Part shown: positions 28,839 through 36,661 of the stretch, one piece after another
How positions within the stretch are numbered: position 1 is the first letter of the stretch
How the letters are laid out: every line of letters begins with the position of its first letter
Source: Clostridiaceae bacterium
GTDB taxonomy: Bacteria; Bacillota; Clostridia; Oscillospirales; Butyricicoccaceae
Assembly (NCBI GenBank): GCA_009911355.1
Contig: QXXE01000035.1
Coordinates: 1 to 40,335 of the forward strand
Length of the DNA: 40,335 nucleotides
Reading direction: 5' to 3'
Notes under the pieces: model-generated
What the model saw: only the letters and a program-made list of their open reading frames with translations
Told to the model about the DNA's origin: nothing
The model's database searches: none
Made by a program: the position numbers and the translations under genes

Positions 28839-30956
28839 ATGCGAAAAGAAGCGATGTCTGCGGCGAACCCGCCGCAGCCGGCGCAGACTGTCGGCTTGCC
28901 ACGCACCATCCATCTTGTGCCGATCGACCACATCGCTGGATTCGATGTACGCCCCGGGTTTTATGAAATCAACGGTGCGACTGCGATTCCTGGCGGTGTA
29001 AACTTCACTGTTAATTCCCACAACGCAACAGCGATTGAGCTGCTGCTGTTCCACCGCACAGAAAAGGAGCCCTTCGCCGTACTGCCGTTCCCGAAGCATT
29101 ACCGGATCGGGAATGTTTATTCGATGATTGTGTTTAAGCTGAATATTGAGGAATTTGAGTATGCGTTCCGTGTTGACGGGCCATATGATCCGGAAAACGG
29201 GCTGATTTTTGACAAGACGAAATACCTGCTGGACCCTTATGCGCGTGCGGTAACCGGGCAGAGCCGCTGGGGTTCGGAGGGCTCTGGCGTTACGGATTTC
29301 AAGGCGCGGGTTGTCAAGGATGATTTTGACTGGGGCAATTCCCGCCGCCCGCTGCTGCCGGTTGAGGATTTGATTATTTATGAGATGCACGTGCGCGGTT
29401 TTACGAACGACAAATCATCCGGCGTGCTGTACCCTGGGACTTTTGCGGGGATGATTGAGAAGCTGCCCTACCTGCTTGAGCTGGGGGTGAACGTTGTCGA
29501 ACTGATGCCCATTTTCGAGTTCAACGAGATGCAGGACTACCGGGTGGTCGACGGGCATAAGCTGTATAATTATTGGGGTTATAATACGGTCAGCTTTTTT
29601 GCACCCAATACCAGCTATGCCGCCAGCACGGAGTATAACCGCGAGGGCAACGAGCTCAAGCAGCTGATCCGGCTGTTCAACGAAAACGGCATTGAGGTCT
29701 TTCTGGACGTTGTATTTAACCATACCGCCGAGGGCAATGAGCACGGCCCGTTTTTCTCTTTTAAAGGCTTTGACAATAATATTTATTATCTCCTGACCCC
29801 GGACGGGCACTATTACAATTTCAGCGGCTGCGGGAATGCGCTCAACTGCAACCATCCCATCGTGCGGCAGATGATTTTGGACTGCCTGCGGTATTGGGTG
29901 ACGACCTACCATGTCAACGGCTTCCGCTTCGACCTTGCGTCGATTCTGGGGCGGAACGAGGACGGCTCGCCTATGCAGGAACCGCCGCTTTTGCAGGCGC
30001 TGGCGTTTGACCCCATTCTGGGCGATATTAAGCTGATCGCGGAAGCGTGGGATGCGGGCGGGCTTTATCAGGTCGGCTCGTTCCCGTCCTGGAACCGCTG
30101 GGCCGAGTGGAATGGGCGTTACCGGGATGATATGCGCCGTTATCTCAAGGGCGACGAGGGCACGGCGCAGGCGGCGGCGCAGCGTATCGTTGGTTCGCAG
30201 GATATTTATGCAGTGAACGGGCGCACAAATGCTTCGGTGAATTTTATCACTTGCCACGATGGGTTCACGATGTACGACCTCTTTTCTTATAACCAGAAGC
30301 ACAACGAGTGGAACGGCTGGGATAACAGCGACGGCACGAACGACAATAACAGCTGGAATTGTGGTGTGGAAGGGGAGACCAGCGACCCCGCGATCCAGGA
30401 GCTGCGCCATCGCATGATCCGAAATTCCTTTGCGCTGCTGATGTGCAGCCGGGGCATCCCGATGTTTCTCGCGGGCGATGAGTTCTGCAACACGCAGTTT
30501 GGCAACAACAACGCCTATTGCCAGGACAACATCACCTCATGGCTGGACTGGGCGCTGCTGGAAAAGAACCGGGAGATGTTTGAGTTTTTCAAATACATGA
30601 TCCAATATCGCAAATCGCATCGCATTTTGCGTGCAGATTTGAGCGGCGGGGCTTGCGGCTTTCCGGATTTCAGCTTCCACGGGGTGGAGCCGTGGCAGGA
30701 GGAATTTGCAGGGTACGACCATTATCTCGGCGTGATGTTTGCCGGGAAAGCTGAGCGCGAAAAGCCCGAGATCCTTTATATCGCGTCCAACGCTTACTGG
30801 GAGCCGCTTGAGGTGCAGCTTCCGGAGCTGCCCGCAACATTGCACTGGGAAGCGGAGGTGGATACCTGGAAGGCGGCGCAGCCGCAGCGGCCGCTTCGGG
30901 GGAATCTGGTTACCGTGCATGAGCGTAGTGTCATGGTTTTTGCTGCGCATACATAA
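28839..30956 (+). CDS. glgX: Glycogen debranching enzyme / isoamylase-type GH13
   Basis: A 705-residue GH13 enzyme expected to cut alpha-1,6 branches in glycogen or limit dextrins in the cytoplasm. An N-terminal CBM48-like domain (YEINGATAIPGGVNFTVN; FEYAFRVDGPYDPENG) precedes the barrel. The four GH13 regions are present: DVVFNHTAEG, GFRFDLASIL (nucleophile Asp), LIAEAWDAGG (acid/base Glu) and NFITCHDGFT (third Asp). The NDNNSWNCG segment is typical of the isoamylase/GlgX group. The start follows AAAGGAGG. Debranching, isoamylase and pullulanase activity cannot be separated by eye, but GlgX type is most likely. No other glycogen genes are adjacent. It ends in a strong terminator. Confidence 0.9.
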   Translation: MRKEAMSAANPPQPAQTVGLPRTIHLVPIDHIAGFDVRPGFYEINGATAIPGGVNFTVNSHNATAIELLLFHRTEKEPFAVLPFPKHYRIGNVYSMIVFKLNIEEFEYAFRVDGPYDPENGLIFDKTKYLLDPYARAVTGQSRWGSEGSGVTDFKARVVKDDFDWGNSRRPLLPVEDLIIYEMHVRGFTNDKSSGVLYPGTFAGMIEKLPYLLELGVNVVELMPIFEFNEMQDYRVVDGHKLYNYWGYNTVSFFAPNTSYAASTEYNREGNELKQLIRLFNENGIEVFLDVVFNHTAEGNEHGPFFSFKGFDNNIYYLLTPDGHYYNFSGCGNALNCNHPIVRQMILDCLRYWVTTYHVNGFRFDLASILGRNEDGSPMQEPPLLQALAFDPILGDIKLIAEAWDAGGLYQVGSFPSWNRWAEWNGRYRDDMRRYLKGDEGTAQAAAQRIVGSQDIYAVNGRTNASVNFITCHDGFTMYDLFSYNQKHNEWNGWDNSDGTNDNNSWNCGVEGETSDPAIQELRHRMIRNSFALLMCSRGIPMFLAGDEFCNTQFGNNNAYCQDNITSWLDWALLEKNREMFEFFKYMIQYRKSHRILRADLSGGACGFPDFSFHGVEPWQEEFAGYDHYLGVMFAGKAEREKPEILYIASNAYWEPLEVQLPELPATLHWEAEVDTWKAAQPQRPLRGNLVTVHERSVMVFAAHT

Positions 30957-31026
30957 ATGGAGTGCAATGGCAGCAGGAAATACGGCTGCTCCAGAAGCGC
31001 GTTTATGTTATTATTATGAAGACTTG

Positions 31027-31056
31027 AAAAGGCATAGCTTCAAAGCTATGCCTTTT
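31027..31056. terminator. Terminator after the debranching gene
   Basis: AAAAGGCATAGCTT pairs with AAGCTATGCCTTTT over 14 bp around a 2-nt loop. The flanking A and T runs make it suited to both directions. Its core GGCATAGC recurs at 36586. Confidence 0.88.
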
Positions 31057-31112
31057 CCGTTGGGGTGATAAAACTTGATAGTTGGTAATTCGGATCAAAA
31101 CGTTTACTCTTT

Positions 31113-31513
31113 CGTCCCGCCCGCAGGCGAGAAGAAGTTTTTACTCGATTTTTTTACAAAAAAATCGCGGGTGCAGGGCAGAGCCCTGCCGCCAGTCCGG
31201 CGCGAGGACGCCCCTCCGGCGAGGAGCGGGTGCAGGGCAGAGCCCTGCCGCCAGTCCGGCGTGAGGACGCCCCTCCGGAGAGGAGCGGGTGCAGGGCAGA
31301 GCCCTGCCGCCAGTCCGGCGTGAGGACGCCTCTCCGGCGAGGAGCGGGTGCAGGGCAGAGCCCTGCCGCCAGTCCGGCGCGAGGACGCCCCTCCGGCGAG
31401 GAGCGGGTGCAGGGCAGAGCCCTGCCGCCAGTCCGGCGCGAGGACGCCCCTCCGGAGAGGAGCGGGTGCAGGGCAGAGCCCTGCCGCCAGTCCGGCGCAA
31501 GGATGCCCCCGCG
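31113..31513 (-). repeat. Composite repeat, locus E, with a 59-bp tandem array (about six units)
   Basis: A 59-bp unit repeats from 31171, 31230, 31289, 31348, 31407 and 31466 (last partial), ending at the stop codon of the solute-binding gene. Copies differ at a few positions only. Each has GCAGGGC-AGA-GCCCTGC and a GTCC...GGAC plus CCTCCGGCGAGG part that resembles the 34-bp unit at the window start. On the minus strand the array is followed by the A/T hairpin (31146-31167, the same stem as locus A), AGTAAAAACTTCTTCT and CGCCTGCGGGCGGGACG. There are no unique spacers, so this is not CRISPR. Confidence 0.9.
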
Positions 31514-32823
31514 TTAATTTTTGTTTAGTGCCGCGTCTTGTAACTGGTCAAAAGCTGCCATGCATTCGTCTACCGAAGCGCCGCCCAGCAGCTTCCGCAC
31601 GATCAGGCACGTGTTGCCCCACTGCTCTACAGACATCCCCGCATTGGAGCCCAGGACATAAACGCCCTCCTCGATCCGTTCGTTCAGAGGCTTTAGGGCA
31701 GGGACACAGTCCACCTGAATGCTCTTAGATGGGGAAATCACCCGGTTGGTCTCCGAATACAGCTTGAGCGCTTCATCAGAAGTGATAATATCAATCATCT
31801 GCATCGCGTCCTCAGCGTGTTCGGCTTCCGCGCCCACAGCCCAGCCCGTCATAGATACGACCGGCACTTGCCCACGGCTGCTGGGGAACCCGATGACCTC
31901 CATCTCAAAATCAGTCTTCCCATAAGCAGTTCCCGTGTTTGCCGCGCCCCAGTAGGCCATGACGATCGGGGTCTTCCCAGCCAGGAAATCTGGCCCCTCC
32001 CCTTCAATCGCTTCGCTGGTAAGCGCCTTTTCTGCATCCACGTACCCATGGTCGATCAGCGTTTGCAGGAACTCAAAGCCCGGACGCATATAATCGCTGT
32101 AGCGCTTTGCCCCGCTGTTAAGGGCCGCAATCTCCGCTTCGGTGTTCCCACCATTATACAAATCTGCGTAAGCCTGCGCAAAAACAAAGGTCTCCAGCCA
32201 CCAGCGGTTGGCCCCGATGGGGGTTTCAAAGCCGTTTTCCTGAAAAACCCGGCAGCATTCCAGAAATTCTTCCGGTGTTTCCGGCAGGGACAGCCCATAT
32301 TGGATGAACAGGCTTTTGTTGATGAACAGGCCATAGGCAACCACTTCCTGCGGGATCGCTACCAGCTTTCCATCCACCGTGTTGGCCGTGCGGACGATAT
32401 CCCGCAAATTCTTCGTGCTCTCCAAGCCCGACAAATCCATCAGCAGCCCTTCTGACCCCAGCATCTGGATCGTATCCGGGTTGAGCAGGTATAGGTCATC
32501 CATGTTGTTCCGCGCGCGGTCAAGGCAGACTTCATCATATGTCTTTTCCTGGTAATCCTCTGCCGTATACGTCCGGTATACCGCGGTTGCCCCCAACGCT
32601 TCCTCGGCCATTATGACGGTCAGGTCTGACGCGGTCCGTGCTACGTTTTCCGCATCCGGGTCGGTTTTTTCCATAGGGCTAAACAGGTTGATGATCCGCT
32701 TTTCCGTCTCCTCTTGGGAGATCAGGTTGTGTGGGTCCGAATGCCCCCGCAGGCTGACAGCGTCAGGGCTGACAGCACTGCCAGAAAGGCAGAAATCCAT
32801 TTCTGACTTTTGGTGTGCATCAT
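31514..32823 (-). pseudogene. Solute-binding lipoprotein (ABC type 1-like) with apparent frameshift
   Basis: The body (about 420 residues) resembles family 1 extracellular sugar-binding proteins: YLLNPDTIQMLGSEGLLMDLSG, GKLVAIPQEVVAYGLFINKS, SLPETPEEFLECCRVF, FLAGKTPIVMAYWG and MTGWAVGAEAEHAEDAMQM. A complete lipoprotein signal peptide (MMHTKSQKW..., ending LTLSACGG) begins at 32823 after AAGGAG, but in another frame; that frame stops at 32722. The two frames meet at a run of five C (32744-32748, plus strand): one extra base would join them as CGGHSDPHN. So this is either a real frameshift, a slippery or phase-variable tract, or a sequence error. The ATG overlaps the kinase stop (ATGA). No permease genes adjoin, so it may be a sensor partner of the kinase rather than a transporter part. 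Confidence 0.85.
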
Positions 32824-35390
32824 AATAACGGCTCCTTATATGACAGGTTCAATTGTTTCATAACCTTCTTCAAAAGCTCCATATCCAGCGGCTTGGGCAC
32901 ATGGGCGTCCATGCCGGCGTCCAGGGCGGCTTTTTCGTCTTCGGCGAACGCGTTGGCCGTCATGGCAATAATGGGGATCCGCGCCGCGTCCTCCCGCTCC
33001 AGCGCACGGATGGCCCTGGATGCGTCATGGCCGTTCATGACCGGCATCTGGACGTCCATCAGGATCGCGTCAAACCAGCCCGGCTCCGAACACTGGAACC
33101 GCTCGACCGCTAAAAGGCCGTTCGCCACGATCTCGCAGGCAGCCCCTTCGATTTCCAAAAGCTCAGCCAGGATCTCCGCGTTGATCTCGTTGTCCTCTGC
33201 GGCAAGGAAGCGCAGCCCGTTTAAGGCTTCGGATGTTTGCGGTTCCGGGCCAACGGCTGTGGAGGGCTGCTCCCACAGCCCCTCGACCGCCCGCTGAAGG
33301 GCAGAGACAAAGAACGGCTTTGTAATGACAGCCATGCGGCCGAATTGCAGGGCTTCCTCGATCTCCACCGTGTCAAATTCCGTAAGGAGTACGATTGGTA
33401 CGGCGTCTGTGAGCGCTTCCCGCAGCGCCTGGACCGCCTGGAAACCGCAGTCGTCCCAGTCCAGAAGGGCCAGCTGGCAGCTTCCGCCGGAATGCAGCCG
33501 CGCCAGCGCTTCCTCCGGGCTGGCAGCGATATCCAGCGTAACCCTCGTATCCTGCATTAAAGACAGGATGTTTTCCCGGATATCCGGGTTCCCCACAACC
33601 GTAAGGATATGGGAAATGCCGCGCAGCTCCCAAAATTGGCGGTCTGCCGCTTCTTCCAGTATGCGCAGCTCCAGGTCGACCCGGAAGAGCGAACCGCGGC
33701 CTACCTCGCTGAAAACCTCAATCGTGCCGCCCATGAGCTCCACGATGCTTTTCGTGATCGCCATGCCCAGCCCGGTGCCCTGCACCTTGTTTGTGGTGCT
33801 GTTTTCCGCCCGGGTAAATGCGTCAAAAATGGTTTCCAGATATTCCGGCGTCATGCCGTAACCGTTATCCTCCACCTCGATGCGGATATGCTCATATTGG
33901 GTGGAACGCTGCTTCAGGCCGATAATGCGCAGCCAGATCTGGCCGCCCTCCGGCGTATATTTGACCGCGTTTGAAAGCAGGTTGATCAGGATCTGGTTGA
34001 TCCGCGTATCATCGCCGATCAGATACTCATGCCGGATGCCCGACACTTCCAGATGGAATTCCTGCCGTTTGGCTTTCGCCATCGGCTGGATGATCGCGTC
34101 TACCGACGAAAGCACGTCGTTTAAGGCAAATTTTTCAAGGTTGAGCACGACCTTCCCGCTCTCAATCTTGGAAACGTCAAGGATGTCGTTGATCAGGCTG
34201 AGCAGGTGCTGGCCGGAGGCCATGATCTTCCTTGTGTATTCCCGCACCTTCGCCGGGTTTTCCGCTTCTGTCGACAGCAGGGTCGTAAAGCCCAGCACCG
34301 CGTTCATCGGCGTGCGGATATCATGGGACATATTTGAGAGGAACATGGTCTTGGATTCGCTGGCAATCTGTGCCGCCTGAAGCGCTTCCGCCAGCTGCTG
34401 GCTGTGCAGCCTGCGCTCCTCATCCTGCTCCCTGCGCAATTTGTCCTGCTGCCGCCAGCTGAGGTAGTACAGCGCGATGCACAGGAAAAACGCCGCCAAA
34501 AGCGAGGCTACGACGATCATGATATTCTGGTTGACCGTCCGCCCCTCCTGCTGGATGGCTTCTACGGGCACATAGCCGACCAGGTAAATCGTCCCGCCGT
34601 TGACCGACCACATATAATTGAGCGCCTGTTTCTCGCGGATACGGTGATAAAACAGGATGTTCCGGCCGTCGTCCAGGCAGGCGTCTACCTCGGCTTGGAT
34701 GTCGTCCCCCACGATGTTATTTGCACGGTAAAAATCCTTCAGGTTCAAATGGCCCGCGCTGCGCTGCCCCATCCCTTTGGGCTTTAAGACAAAGCGCTGG
34801 CTTTCCGCGTCCATGATATACAGCGACGCCTGCTTGTTGTAAAACCCGTCCGGGAGGGACTGGTCGATCGCGTCGTAAACATACTCGGCGTACAGGGTGC
34901 CGATCTCGCGCCCATCGCGCTCAACCGGGCATTTTATGGTATAAGACCAGGTGCCCATATAATTCAGATAGGATTTGGAAATCTGCATGCCCAGGACCGT
35001 CCCGCCCGCGGAAAAATCCAGGCCCTCCCCGGTAAACGGCTCGCCGGTGTTGGAAACCCCCTCAGCCTTCCCGGAAAGGATCAGCGACATTTTTGCTACC
35101 ATCTGGTTTTTCTCGTGAAAGCGGATGTACTCTTCCGGGTCGTCTGCCCGCGCGATTTCCTGTGCGATCAGCTTTTGGAATTCAGCTTCGCTGCGCAGGA
35201 TAGCCTCGATCGTGCTTTCGATCAGGTCCAGGCTTTCGCTCAGGTTCTGAATGGCAGAATCGGACATCTCCGAGGAGATCCTTTGCGACACCGCAAATAC
35301 AATTGTCCCAAAAAGGCCAAAAATTAAGATAATGGAAAAGAGCAGGGATAGCCCGCCCTGTTTATTCTGTTGGTTTGGCTTCTTTTTCAT
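32820..35390 (-). CDS. Hybrid sensor histidine kinase with two receiver domains
   Basis: An 856-residue membrane kinase. One TM helix near the start and one at about residues 295-315 frame an extracellular Cache-like sensor domain. Then come HisKA (SNMSHDIRTPMN, His356), HATPase (LLSNAVKYT; DNGYGM; GTGLGMAI), a first receiver with a probable phospho-Asp in LALLDWDD but no clear acidic pair (VVGNPD), so probably a pseudo-receiver, and a second complete receiver (AEDNEINAE; ILMDVQMPVMNG, Asp779; Lys in VPKPL). No DNA-binding output domain is present and no response regulator is encoded nearby. The start at 35390 (MKKKPNQQ) has GGAG upstream; its stop overlaps the start of the solute-binding gene. 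Confidence 0.93.
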   Translation of the reverse strand: MKKKPNQQNKQGGLSLLFSIILIFGLFGTIVFAVSQRISSEMSDSAIQNLSESLDLIESTIEAILRSEAEFQKLIAQEIARADDPEEYIRFHEKNQMVAKMSLILSGKAEGVSNTGEPFTGEGLDFSAGGTVLGMQISKSYLNYMGTWSYTIKCPVERDGREIGTLYAEYVYDAIDQSLPDGFYNKQASLYIMDAESQRFVLKPKGMGQRSAGHLNLKDFYRANNIVGDDIQAEVDACLDDGRNILFYHRIREKQALNYMWSVNGGTIYLVGYVPVEAIQQEGRTVNQNIMIVVASLLAAFFLCIALYYLSWRQQDKLRREQDEERRLHSQQLAEALQAAQIASESKTMFLSNMSHDIRTPMNAVLGFTTLLSTEAENPAKVREYTRKIMASGQHLLSLINDILDVSKIESGKVVLNLEKFALNDVLSSVDAIIQPMAKAKRQEFHLEVSGIRHEYLIGDDTRINQILINLLSNAVKYTPEGGQIWLRIIGLKQRSTQYEHIRIEVEDNGYGMTPEYLETIFDAFTRAENSTTNKVQGTGLGMAITKSIVELMGGTIEVFSEVGRGSLFRVDLELRILEEAADRQFWELRGISHILTVVGNPDIRENILSLMQDTRVTLDIAASPEEALARLHSGGSCQLALLDWDDCGFQAVQALREALTDAVPIVLLTEFDTVEIEEALQFGRMAVITKPFFVSALQRAVEGLWEQPSTAVGPEPQTSEALNGLRFLAAEDNEINAEILAELLEIEGAACEIVANGLLAVERFQCSEPGWFDAILMDVQMPVMNGHDASRAIRALEREDAARIPIIAMTANAFAEDEKAALDAGMDAHVPKPLDMELLKKVMKQLNLSYKEPLL

Positions 35391-35754
35391 TGACAATCTC
35401 CATCTCGACGCTTCGGGGGGCATGTGCCATCCAATCGAAGAAAATATCTGTCAGTTCCATAGACCGAGCCGCTTCCGCCACTCTTTTATATTATACTATT
35501 TTTCCCTTTTTCGTGTCAATAGCTGCCGGCGGCATGGTGGAAAGCGATCGTGGATGTTTTGACAGCCTTGTAGGGAATACAGGCTTTTTCCTTTATTTAG
35601 ACGTTCAAAAAAGGCGCTGAACGCACAAATAAAAAATGAAAAAAGGCACTCTTTTTGCAATCACATCAGGCGGGACAAAAAGCCGCTTCAATGCCGAGGG
35701 AAAAGGCGCCCTGTTCCGGATGCCCCCTGCCGTTTCCGGCGGAAAGGGACGGGC
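35391..35754. other. Intergenic region upstream of the kinase gene
   Basis: About 360 bp between the kinase start and the 3' end of the YqeC-like gene. The kinase promoter is at 35490-35519. The rest (35530-35754) is A/T-richer than its surroundings with runs of A and T (AAAAAAGGCGC, ATAAAAAATGAAAAAAGGC, about 35605-35650), then GC-rich sequence with a CCGTTTCCGGCGG dyad near 35735. I see no gene. Confidence 0.55.
35490..35519 (-). promoter_or_regulatory. Strong sigma-A type promoter of the kinase/binding-protein operon
   Basis: On the minus strand TTGACA (35519-35514), an 18-bp spacer and TATAAT (35495-35490), both perfect boxes. The leader is about 95 nt. Confidence 0.8.
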
Positions 35755-36243
35755 CTACACCAGCAGGGACAGCGCCGCCGCATGCAGCCCCTCGTCCTGG
35801 AGCGCCCGCAGCAGGTCGGACGCCCGGACATGGAGCATCCCGGTGTCCGCCTGGTTCAGCAGCACCCGCAGCTGCGCCTTTGGCAAGCCGGAAGCGCGCA
35901 GGTTTTCCCGCACGGCGTACAGCAGGTCGTGCCCGTCGCAGGGGCGGCTGGGGTCGGAAGAGAACGCGTGCGCATATCCTGCGCAGACCTCGCGGAGCGG
36001 CCAGTCAAGCGCGCCAAGCCCTGCCACAACGACCGCGCAGTCGGTGCCGGGGCGCAGGGCAGGGGGCTGCCCACCGTACAGCAGCAGGCATTTGCCGTCA
36101 GACGAGCCGCATTCGTAAAACACGCAGGGCTGCCCGGACGCGGCGCATTCCCGTTCCAGGATTGCGCGCAGCGTGCTTTTGCCGCCCGCGCCAAGAAGCG
36201 CCACGCAATGCGCCTGCCGCAGCCGTAAAATGTCCAGAAGCAT
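35755..36243 (-). CDS. Short YqeC-like protein (putative Se-dependent Mo hydroxylase accessory protein)
   Basis: A 162-residue protein. It has the P-loop ALLGAGGKSTL, the strand CAVVVAGLGALDWPL, and VLLNQADT, which together resemble YqeC, a protein linked to selenium-dependent molybdenum hydroxylase maturation. YqeC is usually 220-260 residues; the region that normally carries an acidic EADG-type motif is missing here, with YECGSSDGKC in its place, so it looks internally shortened. The start at 36243 follows GGGAGGG. No Mo hydroxylase, XdhC or selenium genes adjoin, so its role is doubtful; it may be decaying or have another role. Confidence 0.6.
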   Translation of the reverse strand: MLLDILRLRQAHCVALLGAGGKSTLRAILERECAASGQPCVFYECGSSDGKCLLLYGGQPPALRPGTDCAVVVAGLGALDWPLREVCAGYAHAFSSDPSRPCDGHDLLYAVRENLRASGLPKAQLRVLLNQADTGMLHVRASDLLRALQDEGLHAAALSLLV

Positions 36244-36331
36244 GGATTTGCCCTCCCTTTCAGTTCCCCGATGCCGCTTTCGGATTGTGCCAGTGCCCGG
36301 CCGCACGCAGCTTGTACAGGCCATGCGCGGC

Positions 36332-36469
36332 CTATTCCTCCGCCTTCGGAGACGCTGCCGCCTGCTGACGGAGCAGGTCGCGGATCTCTGCTAGTACTCC
36401 ATCCGGCCAGAAATCGAACTCGTTCTTGGGCTGGATTTCCGCATGGCCGTTTGCTGCGGCAGGCATCAT
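36332..36469 (-). pseudogene. Possible 45-codon ORF or gene fragment
   Basis: Reads MMPAAANGHAEIQPKNEFDF, then WPDGVLAEIRDLLRQQ and an Ala/Lys/Glu end. The composition is protein-like, and VLAEIRDLLRQQ resembles the C-terminal helix of MscL channels, but there is no ribosome site before the ATG and no membrane segments upstream (an in-frame stop lies two codons before it). It may be a fragment or a small protein. I would not rely on it. Confidence 0.25.
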
Positions 36470-36585
36470 CGGTTACAGCTTACCATATTCGCCGCCTGCT
36501 GTCAATCTTGCGCGCGGCGATTGGGATACGATCATGGCCGCGCGTCCGCTTTGCCGTGTTTTTTGCCGGATGCGCACAATGCAGA

Positions 36586-36613
36586 AACGGCATAGCCAAA
36601 ATGCTATGCCGTT
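36586..36613 (-). terminator. Hairpin terminator after the AI-2E permease gene
   Basis: AACGGCATAGC pairs with GCTATGCCGTT over 11 bp around a 6-nt loop. It lies about 50 bp beyond the permease stop on the minus strand. T tract weak. Core shared with 31027 and, in part, 10931. Confidence 0.75.
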
Positions 36614-36661
36614 CCGGGGCATGGCTTCCATACAGCCTTTCAGCAGATATGGAAAGATTCT

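Larger units (their letters stand above)
36244..36661. other. Intergenic region between YqeC-like and AI-2E permease genes
   Basis: About 420 bp. It contains the possible 45-codon ORF at 36332-36469 and the hairpin at 36586-36613. No other feature was found. Confidence 0.5.

Noticed and set aside
31171..31513. Tandem repeats as a CRISPR array
   Set aside because: Units are directly contiguous and identical throughout, with no unique spacers and no cas genes.
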